The notes under the pieces are model-generated. The model worked only from the letters and a program-made list of their open reading frames with translations, ran no database searches and was not told where the DNA came from. DNA of 64,000 nt from Proteiniphilum sp. UBA5384 (GTDB lineage Bacteria; Bacteroidota; Bacteroidia; Bacteroidales; Dysgonomonadaceae): positions 109,721 through 173,720 of the forward strand of contig NZ_DHOS01000032.1 in assembly GCF_002410825.1 (NCBI RefSeq). Direction: 5' to 3'. Positions 17,989 to 26,091 of this stretch are shown piece after piece (the stretch's first letter is position 1; every line of letters begins with the position of its first letter). Made by a program: the position numbers and the translations under genes.

Positions 17989-20469
17989 CTATTTATATTC
18001 CAACCATGTGGTTATATTTGCATCGGTATCCGAAGTAAACCGGATCCAGCGTGCCTGAAAAGAAGGGGTAAACTGATGACGTTGTTGTTGTCCCGGTTCT
18101 ACCGTGTAAACCGCATACTCCATCCAATCGCCGTTTCCCGTCGGATCCACTTCCAGTGTGATCTTCACTTTATTTTCTGACGTATGAGACAAGGTCAATT
18201 CCCGTTCATCATAAAAACCGATCAGATAAGGGTCGGAAGCAACTTGTGCTTTTACGTTTGAATCTACCCACGGACCTCCTTTACCGGTCGGTTTTCCTAA
18301 TTTCCACAGGTCATCGATGACGCCTGCCCATACGGCTGCTTTGCCGTCTTCCGAAACAATGATATGCGGGTTTTCCTTTCCTTCTTCAGGAGTAATACCG
18401 GTTAGTATAAGCATTCCACGGTAGGAAGCATAGTCATTGATACGGTAGTGATGGGTAGCTACCGGGCGGATCTTGGCATATCCGTCCGCATTTTCTGCCG
18501 GCAATTCATAAAAGGTACCGTGGCAACTGAACAGATCCCGCTCTGTGGCTACTTCACGACATATACGCAACAGTCCCCGATCGGTCAAAGAACTGTAAGC
18601 ATCCTCTCCTAAGGGTAATCTCCACCGCCGGTTTTTATCATCAACTATTAGAACGGATCCTTTTTCTATCTCCACTACCTGCGAGGGTATGGCAAACCGA
18701 TCGCGGATAAAACCGGCTGTTTCGGCATCCTCTTTCCGTTCCAGTTTCAGTGCTTCACCCATTTCATAATATCCGGTTTCCGATATTTTTCCCTCGGTGG
18801 TTCTATTCGCAAATAAACCGAGCGCACGGCGGTTTTCACCCAAAGCATACAACAATCCACCCAGACTCGATTCCGACCCTACATCGGTCAATCCGTTGAA
18901 AATTGCATCCGGAACAGTACTCCTTGTATCGTTATCACTATAGGTAAAGGTCAAAGTAAGTGTAACCGGCCTGTCCGGTTTGGCTCGTACCCACTCTCCT
19001 GTTTCCGATGAAGAAAAGTCGACATGGACCGACTCACCGGGAACCAAATCTATAGTTTTCAACGTACTCCACTCATTATTTCCCTTTTTATCTACTTCAT
19101 AAGTGACCGTTACCTGAGTAGCCCCTTCATTTTTCACCCAACTGCTGCGATGTGGCCAACCGGCAAATAGGAACGGTTCCGAGCATTCATCCGCATTGAC
19201 TATTTCTCCTGCCCAGACTGTGCCGGTTGCGGTAACAGGGCCCAACTGGTCGGGTATGGATACCGTTGTAAACCATAGATTTGAATTAGACTGACCCGGT
19301 CCTTCAATATTTCCTTTTGCCTTACGTTTATTAAGAAACTCCTTTTGGGCAGAATCATCACAACCAAAAACCAATTGATCCTCCCATCTTGTAAAATCAC
19401 CGATTACTTTCAAATAAGCGGAACGGGGACGGATGCCGGCGCTGTTTGTCACCCTGAACGTACCGGGAAAATTCCAGAACATCCCATGCATCGTCATCAG
19501 ATAATCCGGTTGCTCTTGCGTACCTACATCGCGGATACGGGGCCATTCAGTATTCCACCCGTGTGCACCGTCGTAACTATGACTTGCTTTCGGCAGACGG
19601 TAAAAACTCCATCCATCTTTCACATCCCGCACACCAAGCAACAGGGACTTATGATCCCATCCGGTTGCCCAGATCGGGGCGATTTCAGGACTGGGATTAC
19701 CATATATTCCGCCGGGGCCGGTTACTTCTACAAACTGATTTCGGCGTACTAATTTCCACTCTTTCCCATCCCATTCGGAAAGGGATCCGGCCTCCACATC
19801 AAATTTATGCAATGCTTCTTGTGTAGCTTCGCCATTATTGGAATAGACCAGTACCCCCTGTCCCGAGTAGAGGCCTTTACCATGAGCACCGGGCAATAAC
19901 GCCGCTTCCTGCGCCATTTCTCCGGGCTTGCGATCCACATTCCCGTCCCGGAATAGTTCTTCCACTTCCAGCGTATTCACATCCACTTCATAAAATCCTT
20001 CTTCCATGGTGCCGTAGTAGATCTTATTGGCGGGATTAGTCAAATGACGCGCATTCCCAGTATGCCTTCCGGGCATATCGGTATATAGAATTGCACGGAT
20101 GCCCCCTTCCGCATCAATGGCATAGGGCCCCATAAAAAGCTGATTACTTTCCTTGTGTATCATCCGGTTGGCAGGAGTACCTCCAATACTCTCATCTCGG
20201 ACTATTTGCTGTAAACCGGGTGTGACCTGATATAATTTGTCGGATGAACCGTAAGGCAAATGAGGGCCATAGGTAATCACCCATAAGCTTCCCGCCCAGG
20301 GAACCACAGCTCCGGTGCCGCATTCACCTTCGTTATTATAATAAGCCAAATGAGGATAGATACCTGAAATAGATGCCGGCAATTCCAAATTATTTTTTTG
20401 TGCCGTGCATGCTAAGATCAATGTCACACCAATAAAAAAAATCATTTTTTTCAAGACCATATAAAACAT
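17989..20469 (-). CDS. Unrecognised 826-residue lipoprotein with an internal duplication
   Basis: I do not recognise the family. A signal peptide ends at a lipobox Cys21 (L-I-L-A-C), so it is probably a lipoprotein; ATG codons at 20460 and 20445 are alternative starts. The sequence looks all-beta and is built twice: residues ~330-510 and ~645-826 align. Shared landmarks are H-G-x-F, I-R-P, V-W-A-G, S-E-P-F-L/S-D-P-Y-L, V-T-Y-E-V-D-K-K-G-N-N-E-W/I-T-L-E-V-D-P-T-G-N-G-D-W, and G-E-W-V-R/A-R-W-I-R. The last ~65 residues of each half resemble a beta-sandwich; the parts before may be propeller-like. No catalytic motif is evident. It lies between two GH33 genes, 60 bp upstream of one, so a role in sialylated-glycan binding or cleavage is plausible but is inference. 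Confidence 0.8.
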   Translation of the reverse strand: MFYMVLKKMIFFIGVTLILACTAQKNNLELPASISGIYPHLAYYNNEGECGTGAVVPWAGSLWVITYGPHLPYGSSDKLYQVTPGLQQIVRDESIGGTPANRMIHKESNQLFMGPYAIDAEGGIRAILYTDMPGRHTGNARHLTNPANKIYYGTMEEGFYEVDVNTLEVEELFRDGNVDRKPGEMAQEAALLPGAHGKGLYSGQGVLVYSNNGEATQEALHKFDVEAGSLSEWDGKEWKLVRRNQFVEVTGPGGIYGNPSPEIAPIWATGWDHKSLLLGVRDVKDGWSFYRLPKASHSYDGAHGWNTEWPRIRDVGTQEQPDYLMTMHGMFWNFPGTFRVTNSAGIRPRSAYLKVIGDFTRWEDQLVFGCDDSAQKEFLNKRKAKGNIEGPGQSNSNLWFTTVSIPDQLGPVTATGTVWAGEIVNADECSEPFLFAGWPHRSSWVKNEGATQVTVTYEVDKKGNNEWSTLKTIDLVPGESVHVDFSSSETGEWVRAKPDRPVTLTLTFTYSDNDTRSTVPDAIFNGLTDVGSESSLGGLLYALGENRRALGLFANRTTEGKISETGYYEMGEALKLERKEDAETAGFIRDRFAIPSQVVEIEKGSVLIVDDKNRRWRLPLGEDAYSSLTDRGLLRICREVATERDLFSCHGTFYELPAENADGYAKIRPVATHHYRINDYASYRGMLILTGITPEEGKENPHIIVSEDGKAAVWAGVIDDLWKLGKPTGKGGPWVDSNVKAQVASDPYLIGFYDERELTLSHTSENKVKITLEVDPTGNGDWMEYAVYTVEPGQQQRHQFTPSFQARWIRFTSDTDANITTWLEYK

Positions 20470-20669
20470 TATTTTAAAACGATTTATCTCCGTAATTCAT
20501 ACTCACCAATTATAGTAGGTTTGCAAACTATCAAGCGCATCCACTTTCTATAAAAAATACCATAATCTTCGTCCCTCCTGTTTTACGTGAATAGTTTTCA
20601 AGATAATTTGTATTTAAAATCTTAAACAACGGAAGGGAAAAGCTGAAAAAGAGACCGGAATAAAAGATA

Positions 20670-21800
20670 TTACTTTATTAATTTGATGTCTATAATCTTA
20701 AAATCCAAACCATCTGTATATCTTTTTTCCCCTCCTTCGTAAAATATTCCAATCTGATTCTCTGAAATTTCAACCAAGTCAGAATATCCTGAGTTCCCAG
20801 TGTAAACAACATATTTTCCACTCCAGGTTACTCCGTTATCCGTGCTTTTTTGAATGGTCAGGTTTGTTCTTGTGGCTGCTGCCGCGTTAGAAAGAAAGAG
20901 TGCATCGCCGATTTTCAGAATGCTTCCCTGACAATTAGCATCCAACTGTTGTATATTGTATTCCGGCTCGGACCAGGAAATTCCCCCGTCGTAGCTCAGA
21001 CTATACTTACGATAAGATCCGTCTCCGGTCCTCATAGTAAGCATTAAGTATCCATCACCAAGTTCCGTAACCGAACACTCACCGACACTTCCCACGGGTG
21101 TAGGTCTTCCTGATTTCCAGTTTTTTCCATAATCATCCGAATAAGCAATATGGGAGTAGTCAACAACTTTCCCATTCTCTCTTATTGTAAAATAGTTCGG
21201 CGTGACCAAACGGTTTTTATATACTCCATTCTTTATCTGGATACCATGTACGGGCCCAGTCCCGTACCAATCCCAAGCCGGATCTTTAATACTTGAGGTT
21301 ATCTCTTGAGGGTTAGCCCATGATCTCCCCTCGTCGTCTGAATAAGTATAATAAGCCCGGCGGATATTTCTTCCGGTTCCGTTTACCAGTGCGCCCCATT
21401 TATCATCACCGTGATTCCATGTCATCAACAAGTGTACCCTCCCCTTATCGTCCACTATAGGCACGGGATTTCCACAGGAGTTTTCTCCATCATCCCATAT
21501 CACTATGTAATCACTCCAGGTTTTCCCCTTGTCAAGAGACCTCTTCACAACCAAATCGATATCACCCGAATCACCATTCCTTCTTAATTTCCTCGCTTCT
21601 GCAAAAGCAAGTAATATATCTCCCTTTGTTTTCACAATTGCCGGGATACGGTACACTTCATACCCCGATGCTCCTTGTTCATATACATAGTTGAATTTTT
21701 TCTGTGTTTCCGGAATAATATCCAAATCTACTGGCACAGATGAAGCCAATAATACCGGTAAAAACAAAAGAATAAAAAGATACTTATGATAAATTCTCAT
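20670..21800 (-). CDS. Compact secreted GH33 sialidase
   Basis: This 376-residue protein is nearly all catalytic domain after a signal peptide (F-I-L-L-F-L-P-V-L-L-A-S). The arginine triad is R51 (Y-R-I-P), R257 (T-M-R-T) and R311 (A-T-R-T-N). The nucleophile is probably Y339 (S-G-Y-S-D-L), with E241 or E246 in G-E-C-S-V-T-E-L as its partner, and the acid/base Asp is in S-G-D-I-D-L near 80-82. Asp boxes: S-L-D-K-G-K-T-W, S-D-D-E-G-R-S-W, S-D-D-Y-G-K-N-W, S-Y-D-G-G-I-S-W, S-T-D-N-G-V-T-W. It should act as an exo-alpha-sialidase in the periplasm or outside. It is much shorter than the two other sialidases of the block and has no accessory module. Confidence 0.93.
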   Translation of the reverse strand: MRIYHKYLFILLFLPVLLASSVPVDLDIIPETQKKFNYVYEQGASGYEVYRIPAIVKTKGDILLAFAEARKLRRNGDSGDIDLVVKRSLDKGKTWSDYIVIWDDGENSCGNPVPIVDDKGRVHLLMTWNHGDDKWGALVNGTGRNIRRAYYTYSDDEGRSWANPQEITSSIKDPAWDWYGTGPVHGIQIKNGVYKNRLVTPNYFTIRENGKVVDYSHIAYSDDYGKNWKSGRPTPVGSVGECSVTELGDGYLMLTMRTGDGSYRKYSLSYDGGISWSEPEYNIQQLDANCQGSILKIGDALFLSNAAAATRTNLTIQKSTDNGVTWSGKYVVYTGNSGYSDLVEISENQIGIFYEGGEKRYTDGLDFKIIDIKLIK

Positions 21801-21867
21801 TCTATATAGTTATTTTTAAACAGGTTGAAATCTAATGTCAAAAAATCTCATTCGAATGCTATCCGCT

Positions 21868-23841
21868 CTATTCCAATTCAGATATATCGATTTTACGGAA
21901 CCAGATACCTTCCTCATTCCGATATCCTTTCTCATATAGCATAGCTATGTCTCCATCGATCAATTTAGCAATATCCGAATATGCGCCATAGAAAACAGAT
22001 TGACCGGTATTTTCCACATACATCCGTTTTTTAGTCCAGGTTTCCCCATCATTATTACTAAGCCTAAGGGTATTATTGCGCCTACTTGTTTCATGAGCAG
22101 GATTGGAAAATAAAATTCTCGCTTTACCATTTTCACCATTCAAATCATATCTGAATATGGAACCCTGGCATCCCGGCGATATTAAAGTATTATCCCGCCA
22201 ACATTCTTTCCATGTAATACCACCATCACTACTCGTGGATACAACACGATTGTTGGGAGATGTTGTTCTTCTCATATTAAGCATTAGGTCGCCATTACTA
22301 AGTTCTACTACGGTGCTTTCGTTTGTATCTGCACATGGTTCTCCTCCCAACTCCCATGTAATACCTCCGTCGTCCGAAAAGATAATATGAGAATAGGAAA
22401 TACCCCCTCCTCCGTTCAACGTATGGTTGCATGGTACAACTATCCTTCCTTTATGCGGGGAGTATGTTTTAACGATTCCATGACAAGGACCGGTGGCATA
22501 CCAATTCCAATTACCCGGTTTAACCGAGGCGGAGATTTCTTTCTCTTCAGCCCATGTTTTCCCCTCATCATCAGAATAAGTGACAAATACCCTTCGATCT
22601 CCACTTGCACCAACATTCCAACAAGTGAGTAAAATTATCCTGTTTGTTTCAGGTATATGTATTGGCACCGGATTTTGACAGCGATTTACCCCATCATCTT
22701 TCACAATTTCCAGAGGAGACCAGGTTGATCCATTATCTGTAGAGCGTTTTAGCACAATATCAATATCGCCCGTATCTTCTATGCTGTTTCTCCTTCCTTC
22801 AGCAAACGCCAAAATTGTACCATTATTCGTCACAACCATCGAGGGAATACGGTAGGCGAAATAACCCTCATTCCCCTGAATGAATGGATTATTTCCTGTT
22901 GACCGATTTTCATTATCTCCAACTTCAACGGTTTCGAATTCAGTATATAACGTGTCCAACATATTCTCCACCGGAAGATAGGCAGTCCTATATTTTGCGT
23001 ACCCAGTTGCAATATCGTTCAGTGCAGTTGGATTTAACACTGTTTTTTCATCCAGATGGATATTGGTATACGTAAATTCAGTCCTCAATACGTATTGAGA
23101 AACTTCTCCCCAATTGAATATAAGCGAATTGTCAGTAATATTGAACTGAAGGGATTTTAACTCTACATTTTGGAGAGTGCTGCGGTATGCTTCGCCATAA
23201 ATTATTGCAGGGGCTGTTTCTTTTATTATTTCCCGTCCCAGATGATCATATACCGTTAACTCAAGCAGATATTCCTTTTCCGGAAGTTCCAGTATTCGCT
23301 CAAATTTATTATTCTCTATTTCGCCTGCCTCTATTATTACCGGCTCTTGCGTGTCAATCCCTCCTATTTTAATATAAGCTACCCCAGATAAGGAGGAAAA
23401 AACACCCACAATTTGCAATCTATTATATCCGGAGAGAATTTCAAGTGAAGTGAGTCCGGGATTCGCCCCTTCTCCCTTTTTAAGGGTAGTGAATTCTTTT
23501 TCAGTTCCATACTGAATTGAACCATCATCAATATATGCACGGTATTTATAAGTTTGATCCGGATTTAATCCGGTAAGAGTAACTCCGAACTCAGCGCCTG
23601 ACAATGTGGTACGCCGATATTTTTTGTAACCTGTTCCATCCTCTACTTCCATGCCGAACTCTGCAATAACTCTTGTTCCTGCATCTATTATACCGCCTTT
23701 GCAGACAGCGGAATTTTCTGTTATGCCATCTACTCCAAGGGTTTCAACTTTTGCTGGCCGATGTTCAGACTCTGTATTTCCACTACAAGAAACAATTAAT
23801 ACAAAGTATAATATAAGAATGGCAACTATACTATATTTCAT
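21868..23841 (-). CDS. Multidomain lipoprotein sialidase: FN3-like, DUF4998, GH33
   Basis: The ATG at 23841 starts a clean signal peptide and lipobox (Y-F-V-L-I-V-S-C); an ATG at 23874 would add 11 residues in front. From the chosen start (~657 residues), residues ~30-120 resemble a fibronectin type III-like domain (L-T-G-L-N-P-D-Q-T-Y-K-Y-R-A). Residues ~130-315 match DUF4998, with landmarks shared with the NAGPA protein at 756-2231 (G-Y-N-R-L, Y-G-E-A-Y-R-S-T-L, T-A-Y-L-P-V-E-N-M-L-D-T-L-Y). Residues ~325-657 are a GH33 domain: A-Y-R-I-P-S, G-D-I-D-I-V-L, five Asp boxes (for example S-T-D-N-G-S-T-W), M-R-R-T, S-R-R-N-N and G-A-Y-S-D. It should be surface-anchored and release sialic acid. 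Such a DUF4998-GH33 fusion is uncommon to my knowledge. Confidence 0.9.
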   Translation of the reverse strand: MKYSIVAILILYFVLIVSCSGNTESEHRPAKVETLGVDGITENSAVCKGGIIDAGTRVIAEFGMEVEDGTGYKKYRRTTLSGAEFGVTLTGLNPDQTYKYRAYIDDGSIQYGTEKEFTTLKKGEGANPGLTSLEILSGYNRLQIVGVFSSLSGVAYIKIGGIDTQEPVIIEAGEIENNKFERILELPEKEYLLELTVYDHLGREIIKETAPAIIYGEAYRSTLQNVELKSLQFNITDNSLIFNWGEVSQYVLRTEFTYTNIHLDEKTVLNPTALNDIATGYAKYRTAYLPVENMLDTLYTEFETVEVGDNENRSTGNNPFIQGNEGYFAYRIPSMVVTNNGTILAFAEGRRNSIEDTGDIDIVLKRSTDNGSTWSPLEIVKDDGVNRCQNPVPIHIPETNRIILLTCWNVGASGDRRVFVTYSDDEGKTWAEEKEISASVKPGNWNWYATGPCHGIVKTYSPHKGRIVVPCNHTLNGGGGISYSHIIFSDDGGITWELGGEPCADTNESTVVELSNGDLMLNMRRTTSPNNRVVSTSSDGGITWKECWRDNTLISPGCQGSIFRYDLNGENGKARILFSNPAHETSRRNNTLRLSNNDGETWTKKRMYVENTGQSVFYGAYSDIAKLIDGDIAMLYEKGYRNEEGIWFRKIDISELE

Positions 23842-23951
23842 GTTTTTGAAAGTTAAGAATGATGAGTGTACCAAAGTTTACGTTTCAACTTCACACTCAT
23901 CATCCAATAGTCAATTTCTACTTTAATAATCGAAAAAATAATATTTACACC

Positions 23952-25013
23952 TCAAATCTTCGTGAATCTAAAAGCTCTGAGATTAAATCCGTATCCTTCA
24001 ACATAAAATTTAATTCGGTGTCTTCCTTCTGTAAAGTTCAGGACTAACGAAGGTGTTGTAAACCACCTCCAGGCATTCCAGCTATTATTACTAGGGATAG
24101 TCACTGTTCCCGTAACATTGTCATTATCGAGTTCAAGATGAAAGCTACTTCCATCATATCTTGCAGAGAGACTCACTTCCACCCGATAATCTCCCGGCTC
24201 TTCCACTTCTATAGTATAAACAAGCCACTCACCAACTGCTATGTTCCCAATATTGACTCCTTTGCCTTCAATATCTACTTGGGGGCTTCCGTTGTCGCCA
24301 TTGTCTTGTCTATAGGTATTTCCCCTTATAGTAGCATCATCGTGAAAAGCGAACCCTTCTCCTCCGGTATCAAAGTTCGCTGCAGGCAACTCATATGGAG
24401 CGTTGGCAGAAAGGATATGAGGCCCTAAAAATGAGCGGGTATAAGCAGCATCTACGGTAAGAGTTTTTACAATATCTCCAATACGATATGTAATTGTAGT
24501 CACCCCTTCTCTTACAATAGATAATGCACCACTGGCATTTACAGTTACAATACTTTCATCCTCTGATGTCCATGAATCGGAAGGAATATCGTTTGTATTA
24601 TCAGGAATGAGGGTAACAAGAATAGTCTTTGCTTGCCCAGGTAACATTTCCAGATATGTGTCGCTCAGTTCTACGTTTTGAAGTGGAATTCTCACTAATG
24701 CTGTTAAAGGTATTTTGGTTTGAATATTTCCACTACTTACAGTAATATCAGTGTACCCTTCACTTATCACCTTCACCAAACCATTGTCATCTACAGTGGC
24801 GATATCAGTGTTTTCACTCTTCCAACGATATTCATACGTACCATCCGATGGACTGGCTATCAACTGTATCTCGTCCTCCACAAACAAATTGAGAGATAAC
24901 ATATTCACATATATGTTTTTTTCTACATCTCTTCTGACATACTCATCACAAGAAACAAATCCAATAAGAACAAAGAGAACTGTTATATATTTTAAAAAAA
25001 TTGTTTTCATCAT
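23952..25013 (-). CDS. Lipoprotein with Ig-like (Big_2) repeats and a CBM6-like domain
   Basis: This 353-residue protein has a signal peptide and lipobox (I-G-F-V-S-C-D). Two bacterial Ig-like group 2 domains follow (~30-110 and ~110-190), recognisable by paired S-E-N-T-D-I-A-T-V/S-E-D-E-S-I-V-T-V and G-L-V-K-V-I-S-E-G-Y-T-D-I-T-V/G-A-L-S-I-V-R-E-G-V-T-T-I-T-Y. Residues ~200-353 look like a CBM6-type lectin: A-A-N-F-D-T-G-G-E-G-F-A-F-H-D, V-G-E-W-L-V-Y-T-I, W-N-A-W-R-W and a closing N-L-R-A-F-R-F. The likely role is glycan binding at the cell surface beside SusCD. It follows the DUF1735 protein gene at 55 bp and precedes the DUF4998-sialidase gene. The binding target is unknown. Confidence 0.82.
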   Translation of the reverse strand: MMKTIFLKYITVLFVLIGFVSCDEYVRRDVEKNIYVNMLSLNLFVEDEIQLIASPSDGTYEYRWKSENTDIATVDDNGLVKVISEGYTDITVSSGNIQTKIPLTALVRIPLQNVELSDTYLEMLPGQAKTILVTLIPDNTNDIPSDSWTSEDESIVTVNASGALSIVREGVTTITYRIGDIVKTLTVDAAYTRSFLGPHILSANAPYELPAANFDTGGEGFAFHDDATIRGNTYRQDNGDNGSPQVDIEGKGVNIGNIAVGEWLVYTIEVEEPGDYRVEVSLSARYDGSSFHLELDNDNVTGTVTIPSNNSWNAWRWFTTPSLVLNFTEGRHRIKFYVEGYGFNLRAFRFTKI

Positions 25014-25068
25014 TTTAAATAAAATTGTTGATACTTATCACACCATATTATTCCTCATATAATCATTA

Positions 25069-26079
25069 CTAATCAAACTCCTCTGATTCTTCATTGGGAT
25101 TGAATTGCAAACGTAACTCCTCCTTAAATTCATATATCTTATTATCTGATTTATACTCATATCTTAAACGAAAAGTTTTATATGTTTGAAATCCATCATC
25201 TTCAATAAAAAAAGTATTATTATAAAAAGGATCCCCATCCATTTGAGTGACTTCAATATTCTTGTACGGTGAAATTGCAACTCTGTTGTCCTCATCTATC
25301 GTCAATAATATGGCAAACTTATTAAAGGTCGATGCTATAGCTTCATAGGTTTCGTTTCCAGCCATAATCCTCACCTGATTTTCAGTTATTGGATGCATCA
25401 CTTTGGTACCCGGCATTTGTAATTCATATGTTTCTCCTTTTTCACTCATTCTGGCATTCATATTGTATACAGTATTACCATCGCCTGCGGCCCATCGATT
25501 TTTAATCCTCACACTATAAATAATATAGCTCTTGTCCGGATTAACTTCATAAGCAGAATGCGACTCCACTCTTAATGGAATACCATATTCATGATCCGGC
25601 GATAAACCATCCGGCCTCACTCGTATCGGCAATCTCCCACGAATTTCACCGTCAGGAATAGTGAATTCAAAGTTCTCAATATCATAATTACTTTCCGGCA
25701 TGGGGAGTACGTATTTAGCCTTATCCACATCAAAATTCATTTTATTGAAAGCATTTAAATAATACGGGTCCTCCACCATTTTCACCACAATATTCTTTGT
25801 TGTCGGATTTGTCCCCCCCAACGAAGCAGCTACATACCCTACCGATTCTTTGCCCAACAAATGAAATTTACGTGACACATTATCGTTTTCACTTATTAAA
25901 GCAAAAACGTTCTTGTATTGTTCTTTCTCGAAGACTTCATCCCTGTCACAGGCGACAAGAGCCAGTGCAAGCATAATTAATGAGAAGAACATACCCTTGC
26001 CCATTTTCCCTAAATGGGCAAAATCATTCCCATTGGCATTATTTATACCGTATCTAAAATTCTTACTTTTCATCTTCAT
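25069..26079 (-). CDS. DUF1735/DUF4361 PUL lipoprotein
   Basis: This 336-residue protein has an N-terminal stretch of basic residues, then a hydrophobic segment and lipobox (A-L-A-L-V-A-C). The start could be the in-frame M26 (M-G-K-G-M-F-F-S), which would give a more usual signal peptide. The N-terminal half matches DUF1735 (beta-strands around F-E-F-T-I-P-D-G-E-I and P-L-R-V-E-S-H) and the C-terminal half DUF4361. This pair is commonly encoded next to susCD in Bacteroidota and is taken to be a surface glycan-binding or accessory protein. It lies 12 bp after susD and 55 bp before the Ig-like/CBM6 gene, so it is surely in the same transcript. Confidence 0.82.
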   Translation of the reverse strand: MKMKSKNFRYGINNANGNDFAHLGKMGKGMFFSLIMLALALVACDRDEVFEKEQYKNVFALISENDNVSRKFHLLGKESVGYVAASLGGTNPTTKNIVVKMVEDPYYLNAFNKMNFDVDKAKYVLPMPESNYDIENFEFTIPDGEIRGRLPIRVRPDGLSPDHEYGIPLRVESHSAYEVNPDKSYIIYSVRIKNRWAAGDGNTVYNMNARMSEKGETYELQMPGTKVMHPITENQVRIMAGNETYEAIASTFNKFAILLTIDEDNRVAISPYKNIEVTQMDGDPFYNNTFFIEDDGFQTYKTFRLRYEYKSDNKIYEFKEELRLQFNPNEESEEFD

Positions 26080-26091
26080 AAGATTTAAAAA

